DNA of 64,000 nt from NCBI RefSeq assembly GCF_000252445.1, contig NC_017790.1, forward strand, positions 301,001-365,000, given 5' to 3'. Origin of the DNA: Deinococcus gobiensis I-0 (lineage in GTDB: Bacteria > Deinococcota > Deinococci > Deinococcales > Deinococcaceae). Shown here piece after piece: positions 1-14,612 of the stretch. The notes beneath the pieces are model-generated. The model did no database searches, was not told the DNA's origin, and saw only the letters and a program-made list of their open reading frames with translations. The first letter of the stretch is position 1, and each line of letters begins with the position of its first letter. The translations under genes were made by a program, and so were the position numbers.

Positions 1-2276
<2,276 letters not shown>

Positions 2277-2352
2277 ACGCGGCTGTGTGGCCGGCCGCCA
2301 TGCGCGCAGGCCACACCCGTTAAGCTTCACCGACAAAGGGAGGTGAATACAC

Positions 2353-3021
2353 ATGGCAGAACAGATCAGCCCCACCCGCAGCGCGCTGCTCGCCAGCAAG
2401 GCCAGCCTCAAGACCGCGTCCGGCGGCGCCGACCTGCTCAAGCGCAAGCGTGACGCCCTGATCGGCGAATTTTTCGCTCTGGTCAAGGACGCGCTCGCGG
2501 CCCGCGAGGAACTGGCCGGCGTCAGCAAGGGCGCCTACACCAGCCTCTTCGGCGCGAAGGCCTGGGACAGCCCCGAAGCGGTCGAGAGCCTCTCGCTCGC
2601 CGGGACCGGCGATTACGCCGTCCAGATGCAGATCGAGAACCTCTACGGCGTCAAGGTGCCCAAGATCAGCATTCCCGAGCGCAGTCAGCAGTCGAACTTC
2701 AGCCCCATCAACGTGGGCGCGCGGACCATCCAGGCGGCCACCGATTTCGGCGGCGTGCTGGAGGCCATCGTGAAGGTCGCGGCCACCGAGACCAAGCTGC
2801 GGCGTATCGGCGAGGAGATCAAGAAGACCTCCCGGCGCGTGAACGCTCTGGAACAGGTCGTGATCCCCGGCATCCAGGACGACATCCGCTTCATTCGCGG
2901 CGTTCTGGACCAGCGCGAGCGCGAGGCCAGCTTCACCCTCAAGAAGATCAAGGCCAAGCTCGAGGCCGACAACGAAAAGCAGAATGCCCAGGCGGGCAGT
3001 CACGGCAGCGCCGCCGACTGA
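2353..3021 (+). CDS. atpD: V-type ATP synthase subunit D
   Basis: This is the central-stalk rotor subunit that transmits rotation between the membrane ring and the A3B3 head. It is 222 residues and mostly alpha-helical, with the conserved N-terminal pattern SPTRSALLASKASLKTA and a long C-terminal helix rich in basic and acidic residues (about 140-215), as expected for the antiparallel coiled coil. A strong ribosome site (GGGAGGTGA) precedes the ATG. It is the last gene of the operon: a perfect hairpin with a T-run follows at 3040-3063. Confidence 0.97.
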   Translation: MAEQISPTRSALLASKASLKTASGGADLLKRKRDALIGEFFALVKDALAAREELAGVSKGAYTSLFGAKAWDSPEAVESLSLAGTGDYAVQMQIENLYGVKVPKISIPERSQQSNFSPINVGARTIQAATDFGGVLEAIVKVAATETKLRRIGEEIKKTSRRVNALEQVVIPGIQDDIRFIRGVLDQREREASFTLKKIKAKLEADNEKQNAQAGSHGSAAD

Positions 3022-3039
3022 ACCCCTGCGCCCTGCGTG

Positions 3040-3063
3040 CCGCCCCGGTCTGGGGCGGTTTTT
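3040..3063 (+). terminator. Rho-independent terminator of the V-ATPase operon
   Basis: A 7-bp GC stem (3040-3046 with 3052-3058) and a 5-nt loop are followed by five T residues. It lies just after the atpD stop and touches the stop codon of the convergent HD-domain gene. Confidence 0.9.
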
Positions 3064-3632
3064 CAGTGCAACTTCTGGAGAGCCCGGCGCAGGTTGAGCC
3101 TTGCGGGAACGTCCAGCAGAGCGAATTCTGGCGTGTGATACAAGATGCCCCGCTCCAGAAAGCCTTCCAGCACCCGGCGGCGGCCTTCACGGTAGAGGGG
3201 CCAGGGGACATGGGCGTACTCCTGACGGATGGCCCGATCGTAGGCGTCAAAGGCCGAGGTGCTCGCCCCCAGGATGCTCAGGTCGGCGTCAACCAGTAAG
3301 GCTTCCTCACAGGTATGCGGCGGGTCGGTGTGCCGGGTCGCCAGGATCAGGGCAGTGACCTGTTCCCGCAGTGCGGGGTCGGCCCCCTGAGCGGCCAGCC
3401 ACGCTCCGAACACCTCGGCGCTGCGGGCCTCGTTGTCGGCGGCGCGCGGGTCGTAGACGAGGTCGTGGCCCCAGACGGCCAGAGCGAGCGCCGGGGTCAG
3501 GACGCCCCGCGTCGCCAGCGCCGCCAGCATCTGCCGCACATGTGCCGTGTTGTGGTAGGCCCGTTCCGGCGCTCCGTAGAAGGGGAGAGCGAACGCCTCG
3601 GCGGCGGACAGCAGCGCGGCGGGGTCGGTCAT
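3063..3632 (-). CDS. HD-domain metal-dependent phosphohydrolase-like protein
   Basis: This is a 189-residue protein of the predicted metal-dependent HD superfamily. Candidate metal ligands are H27 and H31 in AYHNTAHV, the HD pair H56-D57 in WGHDLVYDP, and acidic residues in NEARSAE. The family hydrolyses phosphate esters, but the substrate of this subgroup is not known and none is implied here. Its ATG overlaps the stop of the PrsW-like gene (ATGA), so the two are translated as a pair. It is the last gene of a minus-strand group with prsW and probably ruvC. Confidence 0.85.
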   Translation of the reverse strand: MTDPAALLSAAEAFALPFYGAPERAYHNTAHVRQMLAALATRGVLTPALALAVWGHDLVYDPRAADNEARSAEVFGAWLAAQGADPALREQVTALILATRHTDPPHTCEEALLVDADLSILGASTSAFDAYDRAIRQEYAHVPWPLYREGRRRVLEGFLERGILYHTPEFALLDVPARLNLRRALQKLH

Positions 3633-4288
3633 CCGCTCACCTTCTCGCGGGCGTGGGCCTCGTAGCTCAGGTAGTAGCGGCCCGCCAGGACCATCATCAG
3701 GGCGACCACCCCCGCCAGGGCCAGCAGTACCGGCCAGCCCGCTCCGCCGCCCAGCAGGCCGTTGAACACGAAATGGAGCGCGGCGCTCAGCAGCAGCCCG
3801 CGCGCAGCCCACCAGCGGCCGGTGCGCCAGTGCCGGCCGCCCAGCGCGTAGCCCTGCGGAGCACTGAACAGGGCGTGGGCCAGCGTGGTGAGCAGGATGT
3901 GCCACGCGGCGGCGTTTAGCCCGAATTCCAGCGCGTAGGTGACGTTCTCGACGAAAGCGAAGCCCAGCGCGGCCGTCACGGCGTACACCAGACCGTCCAT
4001 CGGTTCGTCGAAGGCGGCGTCGTCCACGACCGTGCTGGCCGCCAGAAACTTGCTGCTCTCCTCGATGACGGCCGTGAGCAGCGCGACCACGACCATCGCC
4101 ATCGGCAGGGCGCTGCGCAGCAGACCGCCCAGGCTCGCCTCGAAGGCCGCCGAGACCAGCCATGCGAACGCGCCCCAGGCGAAGGTCCGGACCAGCAGCC
4201 GGGGCGGCTCGGGGTGGCGGTCGCGCCGGACGAAGAACCACAGCCAGCCCAGGGTGATCAGGACCGACAGCAGCAGCGAGGACAGCAT
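3629..4288 (-). CDS. PrsW-family intramembrane metalloprotease
   Basis: This 219-residue polytopic membrane protein has the PrsW/CPBP-like motif set: EE in TAVIEESSKF (E76-E77), FAFVEN (E114-N115) and a histidine in LAHALFSAPQGY (H138), expected to coordinate a catalytic zinc inside the membrane. PrsW proteins cleave anti-sigma factors in some bacteria, but no anti-sigma factor gene is adjacent, so the target here is unknown. It starts 18 bases downstream of ruvC and overlaps the HD gene by 4 bases, suggesting one transcript. Confidence 0.88.
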   Translation of the reverse strand: MLSSLLLSVLITLGWLWFFVRRDRHPEPPRLLVRTFAWGAFAWLVSAAFEASLGGLLRSALPMAMVVVALLTAVIEESSKFLAASTVVDDAAFDEPMDGLVYAVTAALGFAFVENVTYALEFGLNAAAWHILLTTLAHALFSAPQGYALGGRHWRTGRWWAARGLLLSAALHFVFNGLLGGGAGWPVLLALAGVVALMMVLAGRYYLSYEAHAREKVSG

Positions 4289-4306
4289 GGCGGCGCTCTG
4301 CCCGGC

Positions 4307-4822
<516 letters not shown>

Positions 4823-4851
4823 GCCCGTCACTCTAGAGCAAGTCCGCCGGC

Positions 4852-4890
4852 GAAAAGAAAGCAGAGGCGCGCATGGCGGCGGCCTCTGCT
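4852..4890 (-). terminator. Terminator of the peptide ABC transporter operon
   Basis: An 8-9 bp stem (4860-4868 with 4882-4890) is followed on the minus strand by a T-rich tail (the A-rich run 4852-4860). It separates dppC from ruvC. Confidence 0.75.
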
Positions 4891-4907
4891 GGACGTCGGA
4901 GGAGGCG

Positions 4908-5837
4908 TCAGTGCCGGGCGCGGGGGTCGAAGGCGTCGCGCAGGCCGTCGCCCAGGAAGTTGAAGGCCAGCACCGTGAACAGGATCGCCAGCCCCGGGTA
5001 GAAGGGCAGCCACGGGTACTGCAACACGACTTCCTGCGCGTTGCTGAGCATGTTGCCCCAGCTGGAGACCGGCGGCTGGATGCCGAAGCCCAGGAAACTC
5101 AGCGCGGCCTCGCCCAGGATGGCCCCGCCCACCGCGAAGGTCGCGCTGACCACCACGATCCCCAGCAGGTTGGGGGCGAGGTGACGCCACATCACGCGGT
5201 TGTTGCTGGCCCCGAGCGCGCGGGCGGCGTCCACATACTCCAGGTTGCGCAGGCGCAGGACCTCGCCGCGCACCAGCCGCGCGGTGCCCATCCACCCGAA
5301 GACCACGAAGATGGTGATGATGATGACCACGCTCGACGACGGCCCGAGGTTCTGGCGCAGGTTGACGATGAAGGCCTTGTCGCTGCTGGCGATGATGCCC
5401 GAGATGACCAGCAGCAGCGGGATGTCCGGCAGGCAGAGCATGAACTCGATGAAGCGGCTGATGAGGCTGTCGGTGCGCCCACCGAAAAAGCCTGCCAGCA
5501 GGCCCATCAGGGTGCCGACCAGCGTGCTGGCGACGGCCACCGCGAAGCCCACCATCAGGCTCACGCGGCTGCCGTAGATCAGGCGCGAGAGCAGGTCGCG
5601 GCCCAGGTCGTCCTGCCCCAGCGGGTAGCTGGCGCTGGGCCGCCCGTAGACGCCCGCGAGGTCCTGCGCGTTGGGGTCGTGCGGCGCGATCAAGGGAGCC
5701 AGAAGGGCGACCAGCAGCATCAGCACGATGAAGGCGAGGCTGACCATGGCGGCCTTGTGGCGGCGCAGTTTGCGCAGGGCGATCTGGAGGGTCGAGTAGC
5801 TCTTGGGAGCGGCGGGGGCCGCGGCGGTGGTCGTCAT
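4908..5837 (-). CDS. dppC: Peptide/oligopeptide ABC transporter permease, DppC type
   Basis: This is one of the two inner-membrane permeases of a dipeptide/oligopeptide importer. It has 309 residues, an N-terminal helix after a basic segment (KLRRHKAAMVSLAFIVL), and the cytoplasmic EAA loop that contacts the ATPase subunits (EYVDAARALGASNNRVMWRHL). GGGAGG precedes the ATG. It lies 13 bp downstream of dppB and ends at a terminator, so the operon here is binding protein-dppB-dppC with no ATPase genes; the ATPases must be encoded elsewhere. Confidence 0.94.
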   Translation of the reverse strand: MTTTAAAPAAPKSYSTLQIALRKLRRHKAAMVSLAFIVLMLLVALLAPLIAPHDPNAQDLAGVYGRPSASYPLGQDDLGRDLLSRLIYGSRVSLMVGFAVAVASTLVGTLMGLLAGFFGGRTDSLISRFIEFMLCLPDIPLLLVISGIIASSDKAFIVNLRQNLGPSSSVVIIITIFVVFGWMGTARLVRGEVLRLRNLEYVDAARALGASNNRVMWRHLAPNLLGIVVVSATFAVGGAILGEAALSFLGFGIQPPVSSWGNMLSNAQEVVLQYPWLPFYPGLAILFTVLAFNFLGDGLRDAFDPRARH

Positions 5838-5850
5838 GGCAGGGGCCTCC

Positions 5851-6846
5851 CTACGAGTACCGGATGCGGGGGTCGACCACCCCGTACATCAGGTCGGTGA
5901 TGAGCTGGAAGATGACGGTCAGGAAGGCCAGCATGAGCAGGCACAGCATGACCACGTTGAAGTCCTTGGACACGAGCGAGTCGATCAGCGCGCGCCCGAT
6001 CCCCGGCCAGGAGAAGACGGTCTCGGTGAGCACGGCGCCCCCGAAGAGCCCCGGAATCGAGAGGCCCAGGATGGTCACGATGGGAATGAGCGAGTTGCGC
6101 AGCGCATGCTTGTAGATCACGCTGCGGTTGGGCAGGCCCTTGGCCTTGGCCGTGCGCACGTAGTCCTGATTGATGACCTCCAGGAAGCTGGCGCGCATGT
6201 AGCGCAGCGTGCCCGCGATCTCGCGCAGCGACAGGATGGCGACCGGCATGACGAGGTACTTCAGGCGGTCGAGCCAGTAGGGCCACAGCCCGTCCTCCGG
6301 GCCGATGCCGCTGCCCAGGCCGCCGGGCGGCAACGACACGACCCCGTTCGTGGCCTGCGGCAGCCACACGGCGAACAGGTAGAGCGCCATCACGCCGATC
6401 CAGAACACGGGCGCGCTCGACGCGATGAAGCTCAGGAAGGTCAGCACGTAGTCGGGCAGGCTGTACTGCCGCACCGCCGAGTAGATGCCCAGCGGGATGG
6501 CGATCAGGGTGCTGATGATCAGGGCCGGGACGGTGAGCAGCAGGGTGTTGGGCAGGCGCTGCTGAAAGATGAATTGCGTGGCCGGAATGCTGAAGTCGCG
6601 CGAGTACCCGAAGTCGCCGCGCAGGGCGTGCAGCAGCCAGGTCCAGTAGCGCTCGATCCAGGGGGTGTTCACGCCGTAGGCCTCGCGCAGTCGGGCGATG
6701 TCCTCGGGTGTGATGCGGGGGTTGCCGAACACGAGCTGGTCGACCGGATCACCCGGTTGAAGGGCGGTCAGGCCGTAGATCACGACCGTGATCAGCAGCA
6801 GCAACGGAATCAGTTGCAGGATGCGCCGCAGGGCGTAGGTGGCCAA
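5851..6846 (-). CDS. dppB: Peptide/oligopeptide ABC transporter permease, DppB type
   Basis: This is the second permease of the importer, about 331 residues. The N-terminal helix ([20 protein letters not shown]) and the periplasmic [11 protein letters not shown] segment are typical of DppB/OppB. The EAA loop reads [22 protein letters not shown]. The reading frame stays open to an ATG at 6957, but that extension is proline- and charge-rich and unlike the family. A TTG at 6844-6846 with AAGGAG just upstream gives the normal N-terminus and is preferred. A stem-loop (6925-6955) lies between it and the binding-protein gene. Confidence 0.93.
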   Translation of the reverse strand: MATYALRRILQLIPLLLLITVVIYGLTALQPGDPVDQLVFGNPRITPEDIARLREAYGVNTPWIERYWTWLLHALRGDFGYSRDFSIPATQFIFQQRLPNTLLLTVPALIISTLIAIPLGIYSAVRQYSLPDYVLTFLSFIASSAPVFWIGVMALYLFAVWLPQATNGVVSLPPGGLGSGIGPEDGLWPYWLDRLKYLVMPVAILSLREIAGTLRYMRASFLEVINQDYVRTAKAKGLPNRSVIYKHALRNSLIPIVTILGLSIPGLFGGAVLTETVFSWPGIGRALIDSLVSKDFNVVMLCLLMLAFLTVIFQLITDLMYGVVDPRIRYS

Positions 6847-6924
6847 AGGGGTCTTCTCCTTACCTCGAACAGAAACCTTGGGGGCGGGGGAGGCGGGGTG
6901 GCCCGGCTGCCCCAGATACAGGGA

Positions 6925-6955
6925 GGGGAGGAGAGCCACTGAAGGCTTCCTCCCC
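6925..6955 (-). other. Intercistronic stem-loop between binding protein and permease genes
   Basis: Arms of 8 bp (6925-6932 with 6948-6955) plus an inner 3-bp stem form a hairpin without a T-run. In ABC operons such structures often stabilise or partly terminate the upstream message so that the binding protein is made in excess; that role is inferred here. Confidence 0.5.
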
Positions 6956-7002
6956 ACGGCGGTGGGCGGGTGCCGGATGGTCCGGGTGACCGCCTGGCGC
7001 CC

Positions 7003-8772
7003 TTACTGCCCTTGCTTGTGGGCCTCGACGGCGCCCTTGGTGCTCCAGCCGATGCGGTAGGCGTCCCAGCTCGGGTAGAGCGTGTAGGCGCTGAAGTCGT
7101 AGTTGACCAGTCCGTTGACGCGGGTGTAGGGGTTGCTGCGGAAGTACAGCGGCAGCGAGGGCAGGTTGGCGGCCCAGATGTTCTGCATCTGCGCGAACTG
7201 CTGCTTGCGCGAGGCCGCGTTGAAGTTCGACTCCGAGGCTTTTTGCAGCGTGTTGTACTGGGCGTTGCTCCAGCCGGAGTTGTTCTGGCCCGAGTAGCCG
7301 TTGTCGGCGGTCGGGACGGCCGAACCCTTGAACAGGTCGCCGTTTTCGAAGATGGGGTTGGAGGTCCACGCGTACATCGCGAGGTCCCACTTGCCGCTTT
7401 CGCCCTTGCTCAGGAAGTCGGGGCCGAAAAAGACGCTGGCAGGGTAGTTCTGGATGTTGACCTGCACGCCCACGGCCTTCCACTGCGCCTGAAGGATCTG
7501 CTGCACGCGCTCGCGCACGGCGTTGCCGGCGGTCGTGCCGAAGTTCAGGATCATCTTCTTCCCGCCCTTCTCCAGGATGCCGTCACTGCCCGGGCGCCAG
7601 CCCGCCGCCGCGAACAGCGACTTGGCGCGGTTGGCGTCGAAGCCGTAGGTCGTGACGCCCGCGTTGTAGACCGCCGAGAGCGGGTTGACGAAGGTGTTCG
7701 ACACCGGCTGGCGGCCCTGGAACAGCGCCTGCACCAGGGCGGGGCGGTTGATCGAGAGCAGCAGGGCCTGACGCACGCGGGCGTCGTCGAGGTCCAGGTC
7801 CTTGGAGCGCTGGCCGCGCGTGTTCACGTCGATGTGCTCCCACACCGCGCCGGGCACGAAGAAGGTGGTGTACTTGTTGCCCTGACGGCCCTGCATGTCG
7901 AGCGCCTGGTCGAAGGTCAGGCCCACGGTCGCCAGCGCGTCCACCTGGCCCGAGAGCACGTTCACCTTGAGGGTGTTGGTGTTCGGGATAAAGCGGTAGG
8001 TGACGGTCTGCACGTACTTGCTTTCGCCGCCCGAGGGCTTGCGCCAGTAGTTCGTGTTGCGGGTCATAGTCAGGCTGTTGCCGGGCCGCCAGGTGGTCGG
8101 CTTGAAGGGACCGGCGACCACCTTGGGCAGGTTGTTCGAGGTCGTGAACTGGCTGATGAACTTGGTCCACTGGTCGTTCAGGGCCTCGCTGGGCTTCATG
8201 CCCTTGGTGGCCGTATCGAAAGCGCTCCAGGCGGCCTGCATGCTCTTGGCGGGAGCCAGACCCGGCGCGCCGGCCTGTTGCGCGAACAGGTAAGGCGGCT
8301 CGAAGGTGATGGTGAAGGTGCGGTTGTTGGCCCCGCGCGTGATCTTGGCCCCGTCGTAGGGGTAGCGGTCGGGCACCGGCACGCGCTCGTCGTTGCGCAC
8401 CTTGAGCCAGAACTCGAAGTCGTCCACCGTGATGGCGGTGCCGTCGCTCCACTTGGCGTCGGGACGGATGGTGTAGGTCAGGCTGTTGCGCACGACCTTG
8501 CCGCTGCCGTCCTTGACTTCCTTGTAGCCGCCGTTGGCGAGGGTGGGCACCTGGGTCGCCATGTCGGCGAGTACGTTGCCGCCGTTGTCCAGATAGGTCA
8601 GGCCCGCGCCCATGAAGTTGTTGATTTCACTGGTGATGGCGAGGTTGTTGGTGTTCCAGGGATCGTAGATGTTCGGCGGCTCCTGCGAAGTGCCGATCAC
8701 GAGACTGTTGTTGCCGGGGCCGGCGAGTGCGGTACCGATCAGAAATGCGGTCAATGCCAGGGCTTTCTTCAT
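7003..8772 (-). CDS. Peptide ABC transporter substrate-binding protein (SBP family 5)
   Basis: This is the extracytoplasmic binding protein of the importer, 589 residues. The N-terminus [17 protein letters not shown] is a signal peptide, apparently cleaved by signal peptidase I since no lipobox cysteine follows. The body has family 5 features: an early [11 protein letters not shown] segment, [20 protein letters not shown], and a C-terminal YLFRSNP-like region ([14 protein letters not shown]). GGAGGA precedes the ATG. A strong promoter lies upstream (TTGACA at 8851-8856 and TAATAC at 8829-8834, on the minus strand). The peptide specificity cannot be read from the sequence. Confidence 0.94.
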   Translation of the reverse strand: MKKALALTAFLIGTALAGPGNNSLVIGTSQEPPNIYDPWNTNNLAITSEINNFMGAGLTYLDNGGNVLADMATQVPTLANGGYKEVKDGSGKVVRNSLTYTIRPDAKWSDGTAITVDDFEFWLKVRNDERVPVPDRYPYDGAKITRGANNRTFTITFEPPYLFAQQAGAPGLAPAKSMQAAWSAFDTATKGMKPSEALNDQWTKFISQFTTSNNLPKVVAGPFKPTTWRPGNSLTMTRNTNYWRKPSGGESKYVQTVTYRFIPNTNTLKVNVLSGQVDALATVGLTFDQALDMQGRQGNKYTTFFVPGAVWEHIDVNTRGQRSKDLDLDDARVRQALLLSINRPALVQALFQGRQPVSNTFVNPLSAVYNAGVTTYGFDANRAKSLFAAAGWRPGSDGILEKGGKKMILNFGTTAGNAVRERVQQILQAQWKAVGVQVNIQNYPASVFFGPDFLSKGESGKWDLAMYAWTSNPIFENGDLFKGSAVPTADNGYSGQNNSGWSNAQYNTLQKASESNFNAASRKQQFAQMQNIWAANLPSLPLYFRSNPYTRVNGLVNYDFSAYTLYPSWDAYRIGWSTKGAVEAHKQGQ

Positions 8773-8828
8773 AGGAATCCTCCGGGAGAAACAGCAATAC
8801 CAACGCCTAACCTGTAGCGATGGGGTCA

Positions 8829-8856
8829 GTATTAAGTCCCCCTAAAGCGATGTCAA
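8829..8856 (-). promoter_or_regulatory. Sigma70-type promoter of the peptide transporter operon
   Basis: On the minus strand a perfect -35 TTGACA (8851-8856) and a TAATAC -10 (8829-8834) are separated by 16 bp. The 5' leader to the binding-protein ATG is about 50 nt and carries a GGAGGA ribosome site. Confidence 0.75.
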
Positions 8857-8890
8857 GCGATTGTCTGTCCAGAGAGGTGGAGTCCAGATG

Positions 8891-8920
8891 AAAAAAGCCG
8901 GAGCAGCGCAGGCTCCGGCT
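8891..8920 (-). terminator. Rho-independent terminator downstream of the Fe-S protein gene
   Basis: A 9-bp GC-rich stem (8896-8904 with 8912-8920) is followed on the minus strand by six T residues. It ends the erpA-like transcript before the peptide transporter promoter. Confidence 0.88.
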
Positions 8921-8966
8921 CTTCCGTCAGCGGATGAGCTGACGGCAGTTCAGGTGAAGACGGGGG

Positions 8967-9409
<443 letters not shown>

Positions 9410-9437
9410 CGGTGAATAAAAAAGTGCCTGTAAAGCA

Positions 9438-9452
9438 AAGTGAAGTTCACTT
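9438..9452. promoter_or_regulatory. 15-bp palindrome in a divergent promoter region (possible operator)
   Basis: The sequence AAGTGAA-G-TTCACTT is a perfect 7-bp inverted repeat with one central base. It lies between the divergent erpA-like gene and the 84-residue protein gene, upstream of both -10 elements. A dimeric repressor or activator site is plausible; no specific regulator can be named. Confidence 0.5.
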
Positions 9453-9494
9453 GCGGCTTACATTCCTTGAGTGTGGTGCTGTTAAGATAGGGGC

Positions 9495-9749
9495 ATGACG
9501 AACCCTTATGCCGAGTGGTTCGAGCAGCTCCGCGCGGAATATGGGGAGCAGCTCTCGACCATGCCCCTGCCCGAAGGCCTCCCCGAGCACCTGCGGCTGC
9601 TGATCGAGCGCCGCGACGAGGACGCTATCCAGTTCATGGTTCGTCTCGCGTGGCAGTTCGGCGCACAGGTGGGTTATGCGGCCGGGGCGAAGCAGGACGC
9701 CCAGGAAAATACCGTGCCCATGCCCCGCTCGCCCCGCGTTCAGGCCTGA
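9495..9749 (+). CDS. Conserved-type small protein of unknown function, 84 residues
   Basis: I do not recognise the family. The product is a small acidic, probably helical protein (starting MTNPYAEWFEQLRAEYGEQL) with no cysteine, signal peptide or membrane segment. It is supported as a gene by its own -10 hexamer TAAGAT (9483-9488) exactly 6 nt before the ATG, indicating a leaderless mRNA, and by a perfect terminator hairpin directly after the stop (9771-9802). It is divergent from the Fe-S carrier gene, with a palindrome in the shared control region. Confidence 0.78.
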   Translation: MTNPYAEWFEQLRAEYGEQLSTMPLPEGLPEHLRLLIERRDEDAIQFMVRLAWQFGAQVGYAAGAKQDAQENTVPMPRSPRVQA

Positions 9750-9770
9750 CCTTTCTTCTTCCATCTTCGT

Positions 9771-9802
9771 GCCCCGGTCCAATCGACCGGGGCGCGTCTT
9801 TT
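9771..9802 (+). terminator. Terminator of the 84-residue protein gene
   Basis: A perfect 9-bp stem (9771-9779 with 9785-9793) with a 5-nt loop is followed by a T-rich tail. Confidence 0.8.
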
Positions 9803-9809
9803 GTGCGAA

Positions 9810-10001
9810 TCAGTGCTCTGGGCGTCTGGGTGTCGCCCAGCATTCCGGCTCCGGCGTACCCTCGATCAGGCCCAGGGCGTAGAGCTCTTCCAGGGTCCGG
9901 CGGGCCAGGGCAACCAGGGCTTCGGGTTCCTGTGGGGTGTCCCGGGCATCCAGACCCAGGGCGCGGGCCTCACGGGCCAGGAGTCGGGCCAGGGCATCCA
10001 T
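9810..10001 (-). CDS. Small hypothetical protein, 63 residues
   Basis: This short frame encodes a Leu/Ala/Arg-rich, likely helical protein (MDALARLLAREARALGLDAR) with one cysteine near the C-terminus. I do not recognise it. Support is contextual: it lies between the bc-complex terminator and the terminator of the facing gene, and an AGGATA (TATCCT on the minus strand, 10009-10014) sits 7 nt before its ATG, the same leaderless arrangement seen at many genes here. It could still be a chance open frame. Confidence 0.5.
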   Translation of the reverse strand: MDALARLLAREARALGLDARDTPQEPEALVALARRTLEELYALGLIEGTPEPECWATPRRPEH

Positions 10002-10027
10002 ACGGCTCAGGATATGCGCTCCAAAGG

Positions 10028-10053
10028 AAAAGCCCCGGCGCGGTGGCCGGGGC
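10028..10053 (-). terminator. Terminator of the cytochrome bc operon
   Basis: An 8-bp GC stem (10032-10039 with 10046-10053) is followed on the minus strand by TTTT. It lies directly after the cytochrome b stop codon. Confidence 0.85.
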
Positions 10054-10070
10054 AGGAGAGAGGGTGAAGC

Positions 10071-11383
<1,313 letters not shown>

Positions 11384-11387
<4 letters not shown>

Positions 11388-12046
11388 CCGAGTTGATCCT
11401 CCACGGCTTTCTTGCGGGCTTCCCACTCCGATTCGTTGAATGGGTACGGGTTTTCCAGGAAGAAGTCAGCGACCACGAGATTGCTGCCTTCCAACCGAAT
11501 CGGCAACTGCGCCAGGCGGCGAGGGGGCGGCCCACCGACCACCATGCACGCGCGCTTGGGGTCGTACTGCCCCGAGTGGCAGGGGCACTTCATCTCGCCC
11601 ACCTGCTGGTCGTTGTCGCCCACCGAGCAGCCGGCGTGCGTGCAGATGTCGCTGTAGGCCACGATTTCGCCGTCGATGGTCGCGTCCATGTTGGTCGGCG
11701 CGACGATCTGGCCCTTGGGGAACTTGTAGAGCGCCAGGACGTTGTTGGGGTCGCCCTTGCGGATCAGGGGCTGGCCCTGGGCGTCTTTCCCCTGCGGCCA
11801 TGCGCGCACGAGCTTCTCGCCCAGTTCGGCGACCGTGACCGGCTGGCCTTCCTTGTCCTCGGAGGCGTGGACCAGGATGTCGCCCTTGAGGGGAGGCATC
11901 TTGTCGCGGGTCAGGCGGAACACCGGGTTGGCGGTGCCCAGCGCACTGACCAGGCTCACCGTGCCGACGGCGGCCGTCGCCCCGAGGGCAGTGTTGATGA
12001 ACTTGCGGCGCGTGATTTCGGGATCTTCTCTCTTGTAACGGGTCAT
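11384..12046 (-). CDS. Rieske iron-sulfur protein of the bc complex
   Basis: This subunit carries the [2Fe-2S] cluster that takes electrons from quinol. The 220-residue chain has an N-terminal [14 protein letters not shown] segment that resembles a twin-arginine signal-anchor (12-25), then the cluster motifs CTHAGC (C135, H137, C140) and CPCHSG (C154, C156-H157; ligands C154 and H157 by family pattern). A PPPRRLAQ segment typical of Rieske proteins follows. It sits between cytochrome c and cytochrome b in one operon and overlaps the cytochrome b start by 3-4 bases. Confidence 0.97.
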
Positions 12047-12082
12047 GCGTCTAACCTCTCCCCGGAAGGGGAATGCCCTGGC

Positions 12083-12967
<885 letters not shown>

Positions 12968-13226
12968 TTTCCTTCTCCCTCGGTGTGAAGTGGCCTGATG
13001 TCCCGTTTCGGCAACGGCTCCGGTGCCGGAAAAGGAAGCAGCTGCGGCCCAGTAATACGGTCAAGCATAGCACGCACCTTTCGCGCTTCCCTGGCCGTCC
13101 AGACGCCTTTTTCCAGACAGACCTCGACCCGCTAAGTATGGCCCCTGACCGAGCGGTTAAATGTCCCCGCATGAGACCGTGGTGTGCGGCCTTTGCCGGC
13201 CTGTTCAGGGGTGACTGCGGTGCGGC

Positions 13227-13490
13227 TCAGTCCCCCAGCTTCAGGCCGGCGAGGGCCGCGAAGGGGTGGGCCGTGTTCACCGGGCGAAGGGTGCAGAAGG
13301 GCGGTCCTCCCTCGGGTTCGACCCGGTGGGGGCAGGCAGGGCACTCGGGAAAGGCCTGATCGGTGTAGGCGAGGTCGGCCTCGGCCGAGGCGACGGCCCA
13401 GGTGCGTCCGCAACCCGCGAGGTAGGTCGTTTCGGTCTCGCGGGGCTGGGCAGGGCGGCGGGCGGGGTTCGGAGCAGTGGATCTGGGCAT
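13227..13490 (-). CDS. Small cysteine-containing hypothetical protein, 87 residues
   Basis: The frame encodes a protein with four cysteines (a lone CGRTW, then [17 protein letters not shown]), a pattern that could bind a metal ion. I do not recognise a family. It begins 18 bp after the stop of the NarL-type response regulator on the same strand and may be cotranscribed with it. High GC content makes chance open frames common here, so existence of the protein rests on the Cys motif and position only. Confidence 0.55.
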   Translation of the reverse strand: MPRSTAPNPARRPAQPRETETTYLAGCGRTWAVASAEADLAYTDQAFPECPACPHRVEPEGGPPFCTLRPVNTAHPFAALAGLKLGD

Positions 13491-13508
13491 GGTGGAGTTC
13501 GGCGCACC

Positions 13509-14612
<1,104 letters not shown>

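Noticed and set aside
4829..4831. In-frame GTG as start of RuvC
   Set aside because: The codon lies inside the TAGAGT -10 hexamer; the ATG 9 bases further in has the normal RuvC N-terminus MIVLGIDPG.
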